NCBI GenBank assembly: GCA_024691985.1 | Contig: JAILNC010000129.1 | Span: forward strand, 62,001-126,000 | Reading direction: 5' to 3' | Origin: Oscillospiraceae bacterium | Lineage (GTDB): Bacteria; Bacillota; Clostridia; Oscillospirales; Oscillospiraceae | Length of the DNA stretch: 64,000 bases | Shown here: positions 55,428 to 64,000 of the stretch, piece after piece | Layout: each line of letters begins with the position of its first letter | Numbering within the stretch: the first letter of the stretch is position 1 | The notes under the pieces: generated by a model | What the model saw: the letters and a program-made list of their open reading frames with translations, nothing else | Database searches by the model: none | What the model was told of the DNA's origin: nothing | Made by a program: the position numbers and the translations under genes

Positions 55428-56933
55428 CTATTTCTGTTTTGCGATCCGCTTTCGCGCTCTGACGATCGCCCGCTCGGGACAGACGAGGATGCACAGATGG
55501 CATCCCACGCATTTTCTGCCGTCAAGGACCGGGCGCCTGTCCGCATTCAGCCGGATGGCCTGGTGTCCGCCGTCCTCGCACGAGATCATGCAGCGCCCGC
55601 AGCCGATGCAGCGCTCCCGGTCGAACTTCGGAAAGATGATCGTATCCCGTTCCAGCACATCGGTGGCGCTGCTTATGGTATCCAGGCCAAGCCCGACCGC
55701 TTCCCCGACGCTCGCGAAGCCCTTTTCCGCGAGATACAGATTGAGGCCGGCTTTCAGATCCTCGACGATACGGTAACCGTACTGCATGACCGCCGTCGTG
55801 ACCTGGACGGTGCCGCCGCCGAGCAGAATGAATTCCAGTGCGTCACGCCAGGTCTCGACGCCGCCCATGGCCGACAAATGCATCCCTTTCAGCTTCGGGT
55901 TTTGGCCGAGCTCAGCGATGAAACGAAGCGCTATCGGCTTGACCGCGCTGCCGCTGTAGCCGCCGACGGCGCTCTGTCCGTGGACGGACGGCGCCGAAAC
56001 GTAGGTGTTGGGGTCTACTCCGACAACGGATTTGATCGTGTTGATGGCCGCGATCCCGTCCGCGCCTCCCCTCCTGGCAGCCTCCGCCGCCGGGCTCATG
56101 ACGGCCACATTCGGCGTGAGCTTTGCGAGCACCGGGATATGGCAGCCTCTCTTCGCCGCGGCGGTATAACGTTCCACAAGCTCCGGTACCTGTCCGATGT
56201 CGCTGCCGAGGCCGCCCTCCGCCATGTTGGGACAGGAGAAGTTCAGCTCCACGGCGTCCGCCCCGTTCTGCTCGCACAGTCCGGCAAGCGTTTCCCATTC
56301 CTCCTCGTTCTGCCCCATGATGGAGGCCAGGATGAACTTGGTGGGATACTTTTCCTTCAGGCTGCGGAAAATCTCCATATTCTCCGCAACGGAATGGTCG
56401 GAGAGCTGTTCGATATTCTTGAAGCCGATGATGCTGCCGTCGCTTCCGGTGATGGCGGAATAGCGGGGCGAGGCCTCGCGGATGTCCAGTGTGCAGATCG
56501 TTTTGAAGCACACCCCCGCCCAGCCCGCCTCAATGGCGCGGACGCACATGTCATAGTTGCTGGCCACGACGGACGATGAGAGGAGGAAGGGGTTTTCCAG
56601 CGGGATCCCGCAGAGCTCGCAGCGAAGTCTTTCCTCGTTCTCCGGGACAGGCGTCTCACATTCCGGTCTGACCTCGGTATACAGCCGATTCACCAGATCC
56701 CGGATCTGCACCTGCGCAGGCCGCACGCAGGCGCGCTCACAGGGGGCGGCGCAGGCGATGCACAGGTTTTGTTCAGGCAGCCTCTGCGCGGCGGTCTGCT
56801 CATTGGAAAACCAAATGCTGCGCAGCAGACCGGCAGGGTTCAGCTTTTCACAGGCGGCGCTGCACGGGGCGTCCGCACAGAGCACGCAGCGGATCATATC
56901 AGAGCGCGTGATCGTCTGATTCGCAGTCAGCAT
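55428..56933 (-). CDS. PreA-type dihydropyrimidine dehydrogenase/DHOD-like with extra N-terminal Fe-S domain
   Basis: N-terminal CVLCADAPCSAAC and CIACAAPCERAC, FMN barrel LNFSCPNMAEGG, C-terminal 2x[4Fe-4S] CIGCGRCMISC and CVGCHLCILVC. Confidence 0.88.
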   Translation of the reverse strand: MLTANQTITRSDMIRCVLCADAPCSAACEKLNPAGLLRSIWFSNEQTAAQRLPEQNLCIACAAPCERACVRPAQVQIRDLVNRLYTEVRPECETPVPENEERLRCELCGIPLENPFLLSSSVVASNYDMCVRAIEAGWAGVCFKTICTLDIREASPRYSAITGSDGSIIGFKNIEQLSDHSVAENMEIFRSLKEKYPTKFILASIMGQNEEEWETLAGLCEQNGADAVELNFSCPNMAEGGLGSDIGQVPELVERYTAAAKRGCHIPVLAKLTPNVAVMSPAAEAARRGGADGIAAINTIKSVVGVDPNTYVSAPSVHGQSAVGGYSGSAVKPIALRFIAELGQNPKLKGMHLSAMGGVETWRDALEFILLGGGTVQVTTAVMQYGYRIVEDLKAGLNLYLAEKGFASVGEAVGLGLDTISSATDVLERDTIIFPKFDRERCIGCGRCMISCEDGGHQAIRLNADRRPVLDGRKCVGCHLCILVCPERAIVRARKRIAKQK

Positions 56934-57102
56934 ACTGAGATCCTCCTTCGGTAAACATGTGATCCGACGCTTCCTCCAAGCGATATGAAAGGAAGCGCTG
57001 AAATAGTAAACTGTAATTCATTGATTGGAAGCGCGGTTTTATGATATACTGTCTTCACAGTAATAATAATCGGCAGTATGGCATCCGTCAAATCGCGAAG
57101 AT

Positions 57103-57612
57103 ATGACAATGATACAGACATCGCTTATTCTCGGTAATATTTTCAGCTTGTGCGCCATGATATCGGATTCGATCAGCGGCACGAGAAAAAAGCACAGGGA
57201 AATCATGGCGGTCCAGATCGTGAGTCAGTTTTTCTACGGAGCGTCTTCCGTTGCGCTGAAGGGGTACAGCAGCACGGCACAGAATGTGGTGGCCGTGTTT
57301 CGAAACCTTGCCGCGATGAAAAACGTGAAGAGCAAAGTCGTAGAATACATGCTCATCCTGGCCGGCGTGGTGTTGGGCATCCTGTTCAACAATCGGGGAT
57401 TGATCGGCTGGCTGCCGATCATCGCCAATCTGGAATATTCCGTCGCGGTGTTCAAGCTGAAGGATAACGAGAAGGCCCTGAAGCTGGCGTTTATCATCAA
57501 TATGGTGATGTACGCGGTTTTCAGCGCTGTGATCATGAATTTTGTCGGCGTCCTGTCATGCGCGGTCATCGCGGTCACAACTGCGGTTTCCTTTCTGCGG
57601 AAGAACGGGTGA
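57103..57612 (+). CDS. YgjV-family membrane protein
   Basis: ILGNIFSLCAMISDSISGTRKKHREIMAVQIVSQFFYG, multiple TM. Confidence 0.8.
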   Translation: MTMIQTSLILGNIFSLCAMISDSISGTRKKHREIMAVQIVSQFFYGASSVALKGYSSTAQNVVAVFRNLAAMKNVKSKVVEYMLILAGVVLGILFNNRGLIGWLPIIANLEYSVAVFKLKDNEKALKLAFIINMVMYAVFSAVIMNFVGVLSCAVIAVTTAVSFLRKNG

Positions 57613-57641
57613 AACTCATTTGTCATAAGGAGGAAGAAAAC

Positions 57642-58067
57642 ATGATTCGAAAGATCCGGCCCGAAGACTATGCCGCCGTCGCCGCCTTCTGGCGCGAGTA
57701 TCTGGACGTCCCCGCGGCGTCCGACGAAAGCGTGAGCAGGACCTTCGAAAAAATGAGCGAAGACGATCGCTACTGCACCTTCGTCGCCGAAGAGGACGGG
57801 CTCGTCGTGGGCTTTATCACCATGGTCGAGGTCCTGTCGATCGACGACCCGGACGGCTATATCAAAATGAACGGGATCGCTGTGCGCCCGGAATACCGTC
57901 ACCGCGGTATCGCGCAGCAGCTGACCGAACGCGTGGAGCTGGAAGCGCGGGAGCGCGGCGCGTCCTCCGTCGGCGTGGCGACAAGCTTCAAGCGTTCGGG
58001 CTCACAGGCGCTGTTGGACAAGCTCGGTTATACGAAGTCCGCCTTCTGGTTTCATAAGATCTTCTGA
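57642..58067 (+). CDS. GNAT family N-acetyltransferase
   Basis: MNGIAVRPEYRHRGIAQQLTERVE acetyl-CoA motif. Confidence 0.92.
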   Translation: MIRKIRPEDYAAVAAFWREYLDVPAASDESVSRTFEKMSEDDRYCTFVAEEDGLVVGFITMVEVLSIDDPDGYIKMNGIAVRPEYRHRGIAQQLTERVELEARERGASSVGVATSFKRSGSQALLDKLGYTKSAFWFHKIF

Positions 58068-58573
58068 TCGGTACGTCGGAAGGCCCGGATCTCGCATACG
58101 CGCGCGTACTCGCTCAGCTTCCTTTCGCCGCACAGCGGATCGAACACGACGGCGTCGTCCGGCGTAAGGCAAAGCAGAGCGGTAAAGTGCCTGTCCGCGC
58201 GTATACCGGGCACGGTGATCAGACAGGGCGAGCCGTTTTCTGCCAGCCTCACCAGCGCCTCACGCGTATACGGGGTCGCGCCTGCGTATATAAGCGGGTA
58301 CAGCTTTCGTATCTCTTCGAGCTCCAGATCGGCGCCCGATGTGAACGCGCCGCAGGCGATCAGGCGCCGGTTGAGGAGCCAAGGATCGAACGCGTCCTCC
58401 GCGTTGTCTTCCAGTCCGTGATGCCGCAGCAGCACGGCGAGCGCGCATACCAGGCAGCCGCATTCCCGGAAATACGTATACTCCGCATCCGGGAAGTCGG
58501 TTTTCGGCCAGGCCTCCGCTTCATTCAGGCGGGGGTCGTCCTGCCGCCAGTATTCAAGTTCATGCGTTTTCAT
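58052..58573 (-). CDS. C39/papain-like cysteine peptidase-type protein
   Basis: ECGCLVCALAVLLRHHG (Cys), DRHFTALLCLTPDDAVVFDPLCGERKL (His...Asp). Confidence 0.65.
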   Translation of the reverse strand: MKTHELEYWRQDDPRLNEAEAWPKTDFPDAEYTYFRECGCLVCALAVLLRHHGLEDNAEDAFDPWLLNRRLIACGAFTSGADLELEEIRKLYPLIYAGATPYTREALVRLAENGSPCLITVPGIRADRHFTALLCLTPDDAVVFDPLCGERKLSEYARVCEIRAFRRTDQKIL

Positions 58574-59675
58574 ACCATTTGATAAAGGCGAACATTTCCC
58601 AGATCTGCTTCCACAGGCCGTCGTCCGCGCCGGAATAGAACGCCGACAGGATGGCGTCCCGATCCACGAAAGAGAGCGTTTCCCGCGCGCTCTCGCCGCT
58701 CAGGGTGTCTGTGATCTGCGTTTTCCACGGCTCTTCGCGCATCCACTTTCGGACCGGCACGGGGAAGCCGCGCTTCTCCCGAAAGGCGATCTCCGGACCG
58801 ACCCAGCGCTGCGCCGCCTCGCGGAAGAGCAGCTTCCCCATCGTCCGGTCCGCCTTGTACCGCGGCGGCAGGGACAGCGCGAAGTCCCAGAGCTCGCGGC
58901 GCATATAGGGCGTACGTATACGGATCCCCGCGCCCGCGGACGCGGCTTCCACGTTGGGCAGAATATTCCCGTACATCCAGCGTGAGAGGTCAAAGGCGTT
59001 CATTTTCAAAAAGCCGTCGCCCCGATATGCGTTGAGCTCCGGGAAATCGGCAGGCCCGATCTCCATGATGGTGTTGGTTTTCAGCCAGAAGTCCTCGCAC
59101 GGTTCGTCATAATATCTGCTGTAACAGGGATAGCCGCAGAACATCTCGTCCGGGCCTTCGCCCGAGCATACCGTATCCGTATGCGCGGCGGCCTCTCTCG
59201 CGGCGATAAACAGGGCGATATACGAGGCGTCGCCCGTAGGCGTCCCGCGGCAGCGCATGGCGTCCGCCACCGCGCCGAAGTAATCCGAGGGGCCGATCCT
59301 GACGATATGGTGCTCGCTGCCCAGAGCGTCCGCCGTACGCTGTGCGGCCGCCGACTCGTCGAAGGCCTCTTCCTCGTAGGCGACCGAGAAGGTCTTCTTC
59401 GCGCGGATACCGAAGGCGATCAAAGACGAGTCCACGCCCGAGGACAAAAACGCGGCGTCGGAGACCATGCGCTCTTCTGCGAGCATAGCGTCCAAGATGC
59501 GCGTCAGCTCTTCCAGATATGCCTCCTTCGTTTTCTCCGGTTCAAAGGAGAAACGGATCGCGGGATAGTTGAGCGGCTCTCCGAAAAGGCCCGGATCCCC
59601 CGCGAGGAAGGAGAATCGCAGATACGACTCCAGCGCGCGCGGGTTCATAATCAAATTGTTTTCCGCTTTCATCAT
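58560..59675 (-). CDS. Asparagine-synthase-like ATPase lacking the glutaminase domain
   Basis: AFLSSGVDSSLIAFGIRA PP-loop, SGEGPDEMFCGYPCYSRY, RTPYMRRELWDFALSLP, FREKRGFPVPVRKWM. Confidence 0.9.
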   Translation of the reverse strand: MMKAENNLIMNPRALESYLRFSFLAGDPGLFGEPLNYPAIRFSFEPEKTKEAYLEELTRILDAMLAEERMVSDAAFLSSGVDSSLIAFGIRAKKTFSVAYEEEAFDESAAAQRTADALGSEHHIVRIGPSDYFGAVADAMRCRGTPTGDASYIALFIAAREAAAHTDTVCSGEGPDEMFCGYPCYSRYYDEPCEDFWLKTNTIMEIGPADFPELNAYRGDGFLKMNAFDLSRWMYGNILPNVEAASAGAGIRIRTPYMRRELWDFALSLPPRYKADRTMGKLLFREAAQRWVGPEIAFREKRGFPVPVRKWMREEPWKTQITDTLSGESARETLSFVDRDAILSAFYSGADDGLWKQIWEMFAFIKWYENA

Positions 59676-59695
59676 ATCCCGTCATTCCTTATACT

Positions 59696-59726
59696 CGGCA
59701 GCCACCGCTTTCCACGGTGGCTGCCG
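59696..59726. terminator. Strong hairpin between MATE and asparagine-synthase-like genes
   Basis: CGGCAGCCACCG-ctttcca-CGGTGGCTGCCG. Confidence 0.65.
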
Positions 59727-59786
59727 AATGTATTCAAGCTTTTGAGAGTGCCAAGTCCGATCCGGGAGGGAACGGCTTTGAAACTG

Positions 59787-61547
59787 TCATTCCGTCATCA
59801 CAAACAGGGCAAGATGATTCAGGTCAAGCACCCTGTCAAATTTCTGGCTCACGGTCAGGCCCATGAGCAGGATGTTTTCCAGATCGTCAAAGGGCTCTTC
59901 CCCGACTGCGTCGAAGCCTGTGAGCGGGTTGTATGCCAACCCCTCGTCAATGATCGTGAACTGTATGCTGTCCAGATGTCGGTCAGCCTTGATGTCCGCG
60001 AGGATCGCAGCGCCGGGATTTCGCCTCATGATGTAACACAGGCTCTCCTCCATGACCAGCGCGGCTCTCGTACTCAGGCGTTCGGAATAAGAAAGCGCCA
60101 TCAGGCTGCTGCGGATATCGCTGCTCACAGCTGAGATCAGCGCCGGATCGAGACGGATGGAATAGGCGCTGATCGCCTGTGGATTGTCCTTCGGGACGAA
60201 CCACGCGCCGTCGCGCCGGAACACGATGAGCAAAACCAGCAGCGCGGCATACACGGCAAGGACATACCCTGCGACGAAGCCCTGCAGGGCGGCCCCGCGA
60301 AAGAAAAGCGCAGCCATACACGGCAGTCCCTTCTGTACGATCAGGAGAACGTTTGTCAGCGCGACCCTGTCAACAGAAGTAATATACAGTGAAAAAACCG
60401 TCATGATCGCGATCGCGGGGAATGCGAGACAGCCGATGCGCAGGCACTGAACGCACAGCAGATGGCTCTCGGGCGCGATCTTGTACAGCTCCGTGAACGG
60501 CCCGGCGAAAGCGAAGACGATCACGCTGACCACAGCGCTGTAAAGCTGCGCGAGTTTTGAGCCTTTTCTTGCCGTATATCGGACGCCGTCGTAATCGCTC
60601 TCGCTGTAGAGCAGTCCCGCGTGCACGGAGACGCTCGCCGAGATCCCGTTGCTCACGGATACGGCGATCGTACGAAACGCCTTGTAAACCGACCAGACAG
60701 CAAGCCCGGCAGCGCCGCCGATGGACGCGACCGCGGCGGTCTGTACGCTGATCATCAGCGTCTCCAGAAGCTCATCCCCGGTCGCGGAGCTTCCCAGACG
60801 GATGTCCGCCTTGATATAGCCCCACAGCTCCCGGAGGGAGCGGATCACGGTGAAGTCCGGCCGTACTGTGCGTGATTTGCTGAAGAAATGGCTGAGCGGG
60901 ATCGCAAATCCGATCAGAGAGGAGATCACGGTAGCCCAGGCCAGTGCCTGCACCTGATTCTCCATGCTGACGACCAGAATTAAATCGAGCAGCATATTGA
61001 GTACGTTCGCGACGATGCTGCGTGCCGCGAACAGCTTGGCCCTGCCGTCCACGCGAAACGCTCTCTCAATGCACAGGCAGATCTCCAGCAGGGGCATGGC
61101 TGCAAAGCGCGGCCAGCAATACTGGTGCACCGGCTCGATCAATTCGGGTGTCGACAGGCACGCGGTTAAGATTTGACGTCCGAAAGCGATCGCCGGGATC
61201 ACCACGATGCAGTAGACGACGAAAACCGTGATCAGGACCGCGCCGAAAATACGGTCGGCTTTCTTCCTCTCTCCCCTGCCGACCGCCCGGATCATCAGCT
61301 TGTCGATGCCAAAGCCGAGCAGGCAGTGGATTATTTGGCTCACCGCCAGAAACGGAGCCGCAGCCGCAATAGCCGCCAGCGCATCCGTTCCGATGAAGGC
61401 TCCGGCGACAAGAGAATCGACCGCTGTCGCGAGCGCCACGCACAAGGCGCTGAGCACGTAGGTACGGCTCATTTTGATCGTCCTGCCGTCGATCAGCTCC
61501 GATGTTCGTTTGATCTCAACAGAGTCGAATTCTCCGGGCAAAGTCAA
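59787..61547 (-). CDS. MATE-family transporter with C-terminal RsbW-like ATPase domain
   Basis: About 450 aa of MATE-like TM repeats, then AALVMEESLCYIM, TIIDEGLAYNP, ILLMGLTVSQKFDRV (N/G1/G2-box-like); start may be 61472. Confidence 0.75.
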   Translation of the reverse strand: MTLPGEFDSVEIKRTSELIDGRTIKMSRTYVLSALCVALATAVDSLVAGAFIGTDALAAIAAAAPFLAVSQIIHCLLGFGIDKLMIRAVGRGERKKADRIFGAVLITVFVVYCIVVIPAIAFGRQILTACLSTPELIEPVHQYCWPRFAAMPLLEICLCIERAFRVDGRAKLFAARSIVANVLNMLLDLILVVSMENQVQALAWATVISSLIGFAIPLSHFFSKSRTVRPDFTVIRSLRELWGYIKADIRLGSSATGDELLETLMISVQTAAVASIGGAAGLAVWSVYKAFRTIAVSVSNGISASVSVHAGLLYSESDYDGVRYTARKGSKLAQLYSAVVSVIVFAFAGPFTELYKIAPESHLLCVQCLRIGCLAFPAIAIMTVFSLYITSVDRVALTNVLLIVQKGLPCMAALFFRGAALQGFVAGYVLAVYAALLVLLIVFRRDGAWFVPKDNPQAISAYSIRLDPALISAVSSDIRSSLMALSYSERLSTRAALVMEESLCYIMRRNPGAAILADIKADRHLDSIQFTIIDEGLAYNPLTGFDAVGEEPFDDLENILLMGLTVSQKFDRVLDLNHLALFVMTE

Positions 61548-61693
61548 TCAACCTTCTTCCTCGGGCGCACGAGTACGCATCCACACGTCCGGGCAAAACC
61601 GCCGTACAGAACGACATGATCTTCTCTCTGTTCGACAATGTAACACGAAGCCCGGCGCCTGACAAGGATTTTTTCGGCCCTCTCCGGACAAAG

Positions 61694-63097
61694 TCAGCGG
61701 TACCCGACCGCCAGACCGAAAAGCAGCAGAGCGGAGGTCAACAGCAGGTTCAGTCCCTGGAACTTCCATGAGTACTTTGCCCAGCTGCCGTAGCTCACGT
61801 CCGCCAGCCCCAGAGAGATCAGCAGGGCGGGATTGGTCGGGTAAAAGACGTTGCTGAAGCCGTCGCCGAAGGCGAAGGCGACGATACACAGCTGCGGGCT
61901 GATGCCGAAGAGCTGGGCCAGCGGAACAATCAGCGGGATCAGCAGGAAGGCCTTCGCCGAGCCGGACGGGATAAAGAAGTTCATGACCAGGCAGATGAGA
62001 TAGACAAACAGGACCAGGATCGCGGGGCGCATGCTTCCGGCCGCACCGACAAAGGCGTGCAGCAGTGTGTCGAGGATCTTCCCCTCCACCATGGTATACT
62101 TGATGGAGCTTGCCATAAGGATCATCAGCACCGAGGGAGAGACAGTGACCACGCCCTTCACAAAGGACCTGCGGAAATCCGCGGCGCTTGTGCCGGACAC
62201 GAAGACCGCCGCTGTACCGGCCGCGAGGAACATCACAGCCACAATGATCATCGTGTAGTCCCGCAGCGCCGGAAGGAAGCCGGAGCACAGGACGATCGCG
62301 ATCCCCGTCCCGAGCAGGACGGCGAACACGCGCAGCCCGGCGTCCTTTTTTCGGTCCGGGAGATGCTCTGTCCTCGCAGAGATGCTCTGCGCGACGTCAG
62401 CAAGCTTTACGGCATGCCGGTATACAAAGGCAAACAGCAGGCCGTAGATGCAGACGAACGCCAGCAGTCTCAGCCAGATCCCGCTGAACATGGGAAGACC
62501 GGCCAGAGTCTGCGCCACCCCGATCGTGAAGGGGTTCGCGACGCCCGCGGCAAAGCCGCAGCCGGCTGCGAGCATGGAGATCGCGACGCCGGTCCTGGCG
62601 TCCCAGCCCAGCCCGATCGCGAGTGAGACCACAATCGGCACCAGCGGCACGACCTCTTCAAACGAGCCGACCAGAGAGCCCATCGCCATGAAAAAGAAGA
62701 TCAGGACCGCCATCAGGCGATAGCGCACGGCGCCGAAGCGGCTGACCAGCTTGTCGAGCATGTAATGCATCAAACCGCATTCCGTCAGCGCGTTGAACAC
62801 GCCCCCGATCACAAGGAGGAAAATGATGACCGCGATCAATGCGGCGGAGCCGTCCGAGCCGAGGACGAGGAATGGGGACAGGAGCCATTTCCAGAACGGC
62901 AGTCCGCCCTGCACATAGTGAAACCCCGCTTCGGCGTCGATCATAAGGTTCCCGTTTGCATCCGGCACGCGCGTATATTCGCCGCCGGGGATCAAAAATG
63001 TGAGCATATAGGTCGCCAGCATCAGCAGGAAGATTACGGCGATCGCGCCGATAAAGCTCTTCGCACTGATGTTCAGGCTGTTTTTCTTTTCCGTCAT
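61694..63097 (-). CDS. YfcC-family transporter
   Basis: TYMLTFLIPGGEYTRV, GVFNALTECGLM, NPFTIGVAQTLAGLPMFSG, NFFIPSGSAKAFLLIPLIVPL. Confidence 0.88.
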   Translation of the reverse strand: MTEKKNSLNISAKSFIGAIAVIFLLMLATYMLTFLIPGGEYTRVPDANGNLMIDAEAGFHYVQGGLPFWKWLLSPFLVLGSDGSAALIAVIIFLLVIGGVFNALTECGLMHYMLDKLVSRFGAVRYRLMAVLIFFFMAMGSLVGSFEEVVPLVPIVVSLAIGLGWDARTGVAISMLAAGCGFAAGVANPFTIGVAQTLAGLPMFSGIWLRLLAFVCIYGLLFAFVYRHAVKLADVAQSISARTEHLPDRKKDAGLRVFAVLLGTGIAIVLCSGFLPALRDYTMIIVAVMFLAAGTAAVFVSGTSAADFRRSFVKGVVTVSPSVLMILMASSIKYTMVEGKILDTLLHAFVGAAGSMRPAILVLFVYLICLVMNFFIPSGSAKAFLLIPLIVPLAQLFGISPQLCIVAFAFGDGFSNVFYPTNPALLISLGLADVSYGSWAKYSWKFQGLNLLLTSALLLFGLAVGYR

Positions 63098-63100
63098 CCC

Positions 63101-64000
63101 TCATACCTCCTTCATCAGGTACCGGTAGTACGAAACCGCCGGAACAAGCGCCGTCAAATCGACGTTTTCGTCCTCTCCGTGGATCGAGCCCAGCTGCTGA
63201 TCGTTAATTTGAAACGGGAGGAAACGGATGCACTGATCGCAGACCCGGTCAAAGAATCTGGCGTCCGAGGCGCCGGTCATCAGATACGGCACCGGGATCA
63301 CACCCGGGAAGATGGCCTGAACAGCTTTCTCGGAAAGCCGGAATGCCGTCCCGTGATGATCGGCCAGGCGGGAGGGCGTACCCGGGTCGAGGATCTCCAG
63401 CTCAACATTGTACTTCTCCGCCAGCTTTCTGACGGCGTCAAAGGACGCCTCCATCCCCTGATGGTGAGAATAACGCATGTTCCCCACGACCCAGGCCTCC
63501 GTGGGTATGACGTTCGTACCGTCCGAGCCCCCGGCCATGGTAAAGGCGATCGTCGTGCGAAGCAGGGCCGCCGCTTTCCCGGACAGCGCCGGAATGAGCT
63601 TTTTTAAAACGGCTTTGTTCCTCTCCGGCCGGGCGAGCAGTTTACCGGCCGCGCCCATGGTCCGGGAAAAGCGGCGGAGCATCTCACAGATCGCGGGGCT
63701 GATTTCCACCGTGAAGATCCGTTGCCTGTCGGCGTCCGCCATGAACTTCCCGAGCCTGACCAGCGGGCTGTCTTTCTCCGGGATCGAGGCATGGCCGCCC
63801 CTGGAGCGTGCGATGAATTTCAGATCAGCACAGCCCTTTTCCCCGATGCCGATCATGGCGAAGCGGCCTTTCGCGCCGGGGATCGGTTCCTCAAGGATGA
63901 CCCCACCCTCGTCAAAGCACATCTCAAAGCGGGTCCCACGGCTTTCAAACCACTGCGCGATCGCGTCTGCGCCTCTCCCGTCGGTCTCTTCCGTGCTGGA
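63101..64000 (-). CDS. M20 family metallopeptidase (N-terminus beyond window)
   Basis: RSRGGHASIPEKDSPLVRLGKF, GSDGTNVIPTEAWVVGNMRYSHHQ, YLMTGASDARFF; open to window end. Confidence 0.9.
   Translation of the reverse strand, partial: SSTEETDGRGADAIAQWFESRGTRFEMCFDEGGVILEEPIPGAKGRFAMIGIGEKGCADLKFIARSRGGHASIPEKDSPLVRLGKFMADADRQRIFTVEISPAICEMLRRFSRTMGAAGKLLARPERNKAVLKKLIPALSGKAAALLRTTIAFTMAGGSDGTNVIPTEAWVVGNMRYSHHQGMEASFDAVRKLAEKYNVELEILDPGTPSRLADHHGTAFRLSEKAVQAIFPGVIPVPYLMTGASDARFFDRVCDQCIRFLPFQINDQQLGSIHGEDENVDLTALVPAVSYYRYLMKEV

Noticed and set aside
1-64000. tRNA, rRNA, CRISPR arrays, IS elements, prophage
   Set aside because: None recognised on reading; short tRNAs could be missed without tRNAscan-SE

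Overview
High-GC Firmicute chromosome segment, most likely a spore-forming Oscillospiraceae-type clostridium (inferred from gene content). Most of it is syntenic core genome: spoIIIAA-AH, an Asp23-nusB-xseAB-ispA-dxs-tlyA-nadK-argR-recN run, a T-box leader upstream of tyrS, divergent pfk/fba, radA, cwlD, spoIVA, ruvCAB, a znu zinc-uptake locus, yajC-tgt-queA, dapA, and uvrD. The most unusual features are: (1) two P-type-ATPase-like genes with eroded catalytic motifs, one keeping DKTGT but with TGE->SGQ and CPC->RPA, the other lacking an evident actuator domain and with DKTGT->DKNGV and GDGxND->ANGIEQ; (2) a dispersed ~89-bp intergenic hairpin repeat, each copy just after a strong terminator hairpin; (3) a 34-bp near-palindrome (13-8-13 layout) directly upstream of an orphan tyrosine recombinase; (4) a compact five-gene minus-strand DNA-damage-type operon (S24 repressor, Y-family polymerase, YolD-like, SRAP/HMCES, radical SAM); (5) a translationally coupled pair of GATase-less asparagine-synthase-like ATPase and C39-like cysteine protease; (6) a MATE transporter fused to an RsbW-like ATPase domain. 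No rRNA, tRNA, CRISPR array, transposase or prophage was recognised. All assignments were made by reading motifs; no database search was run.
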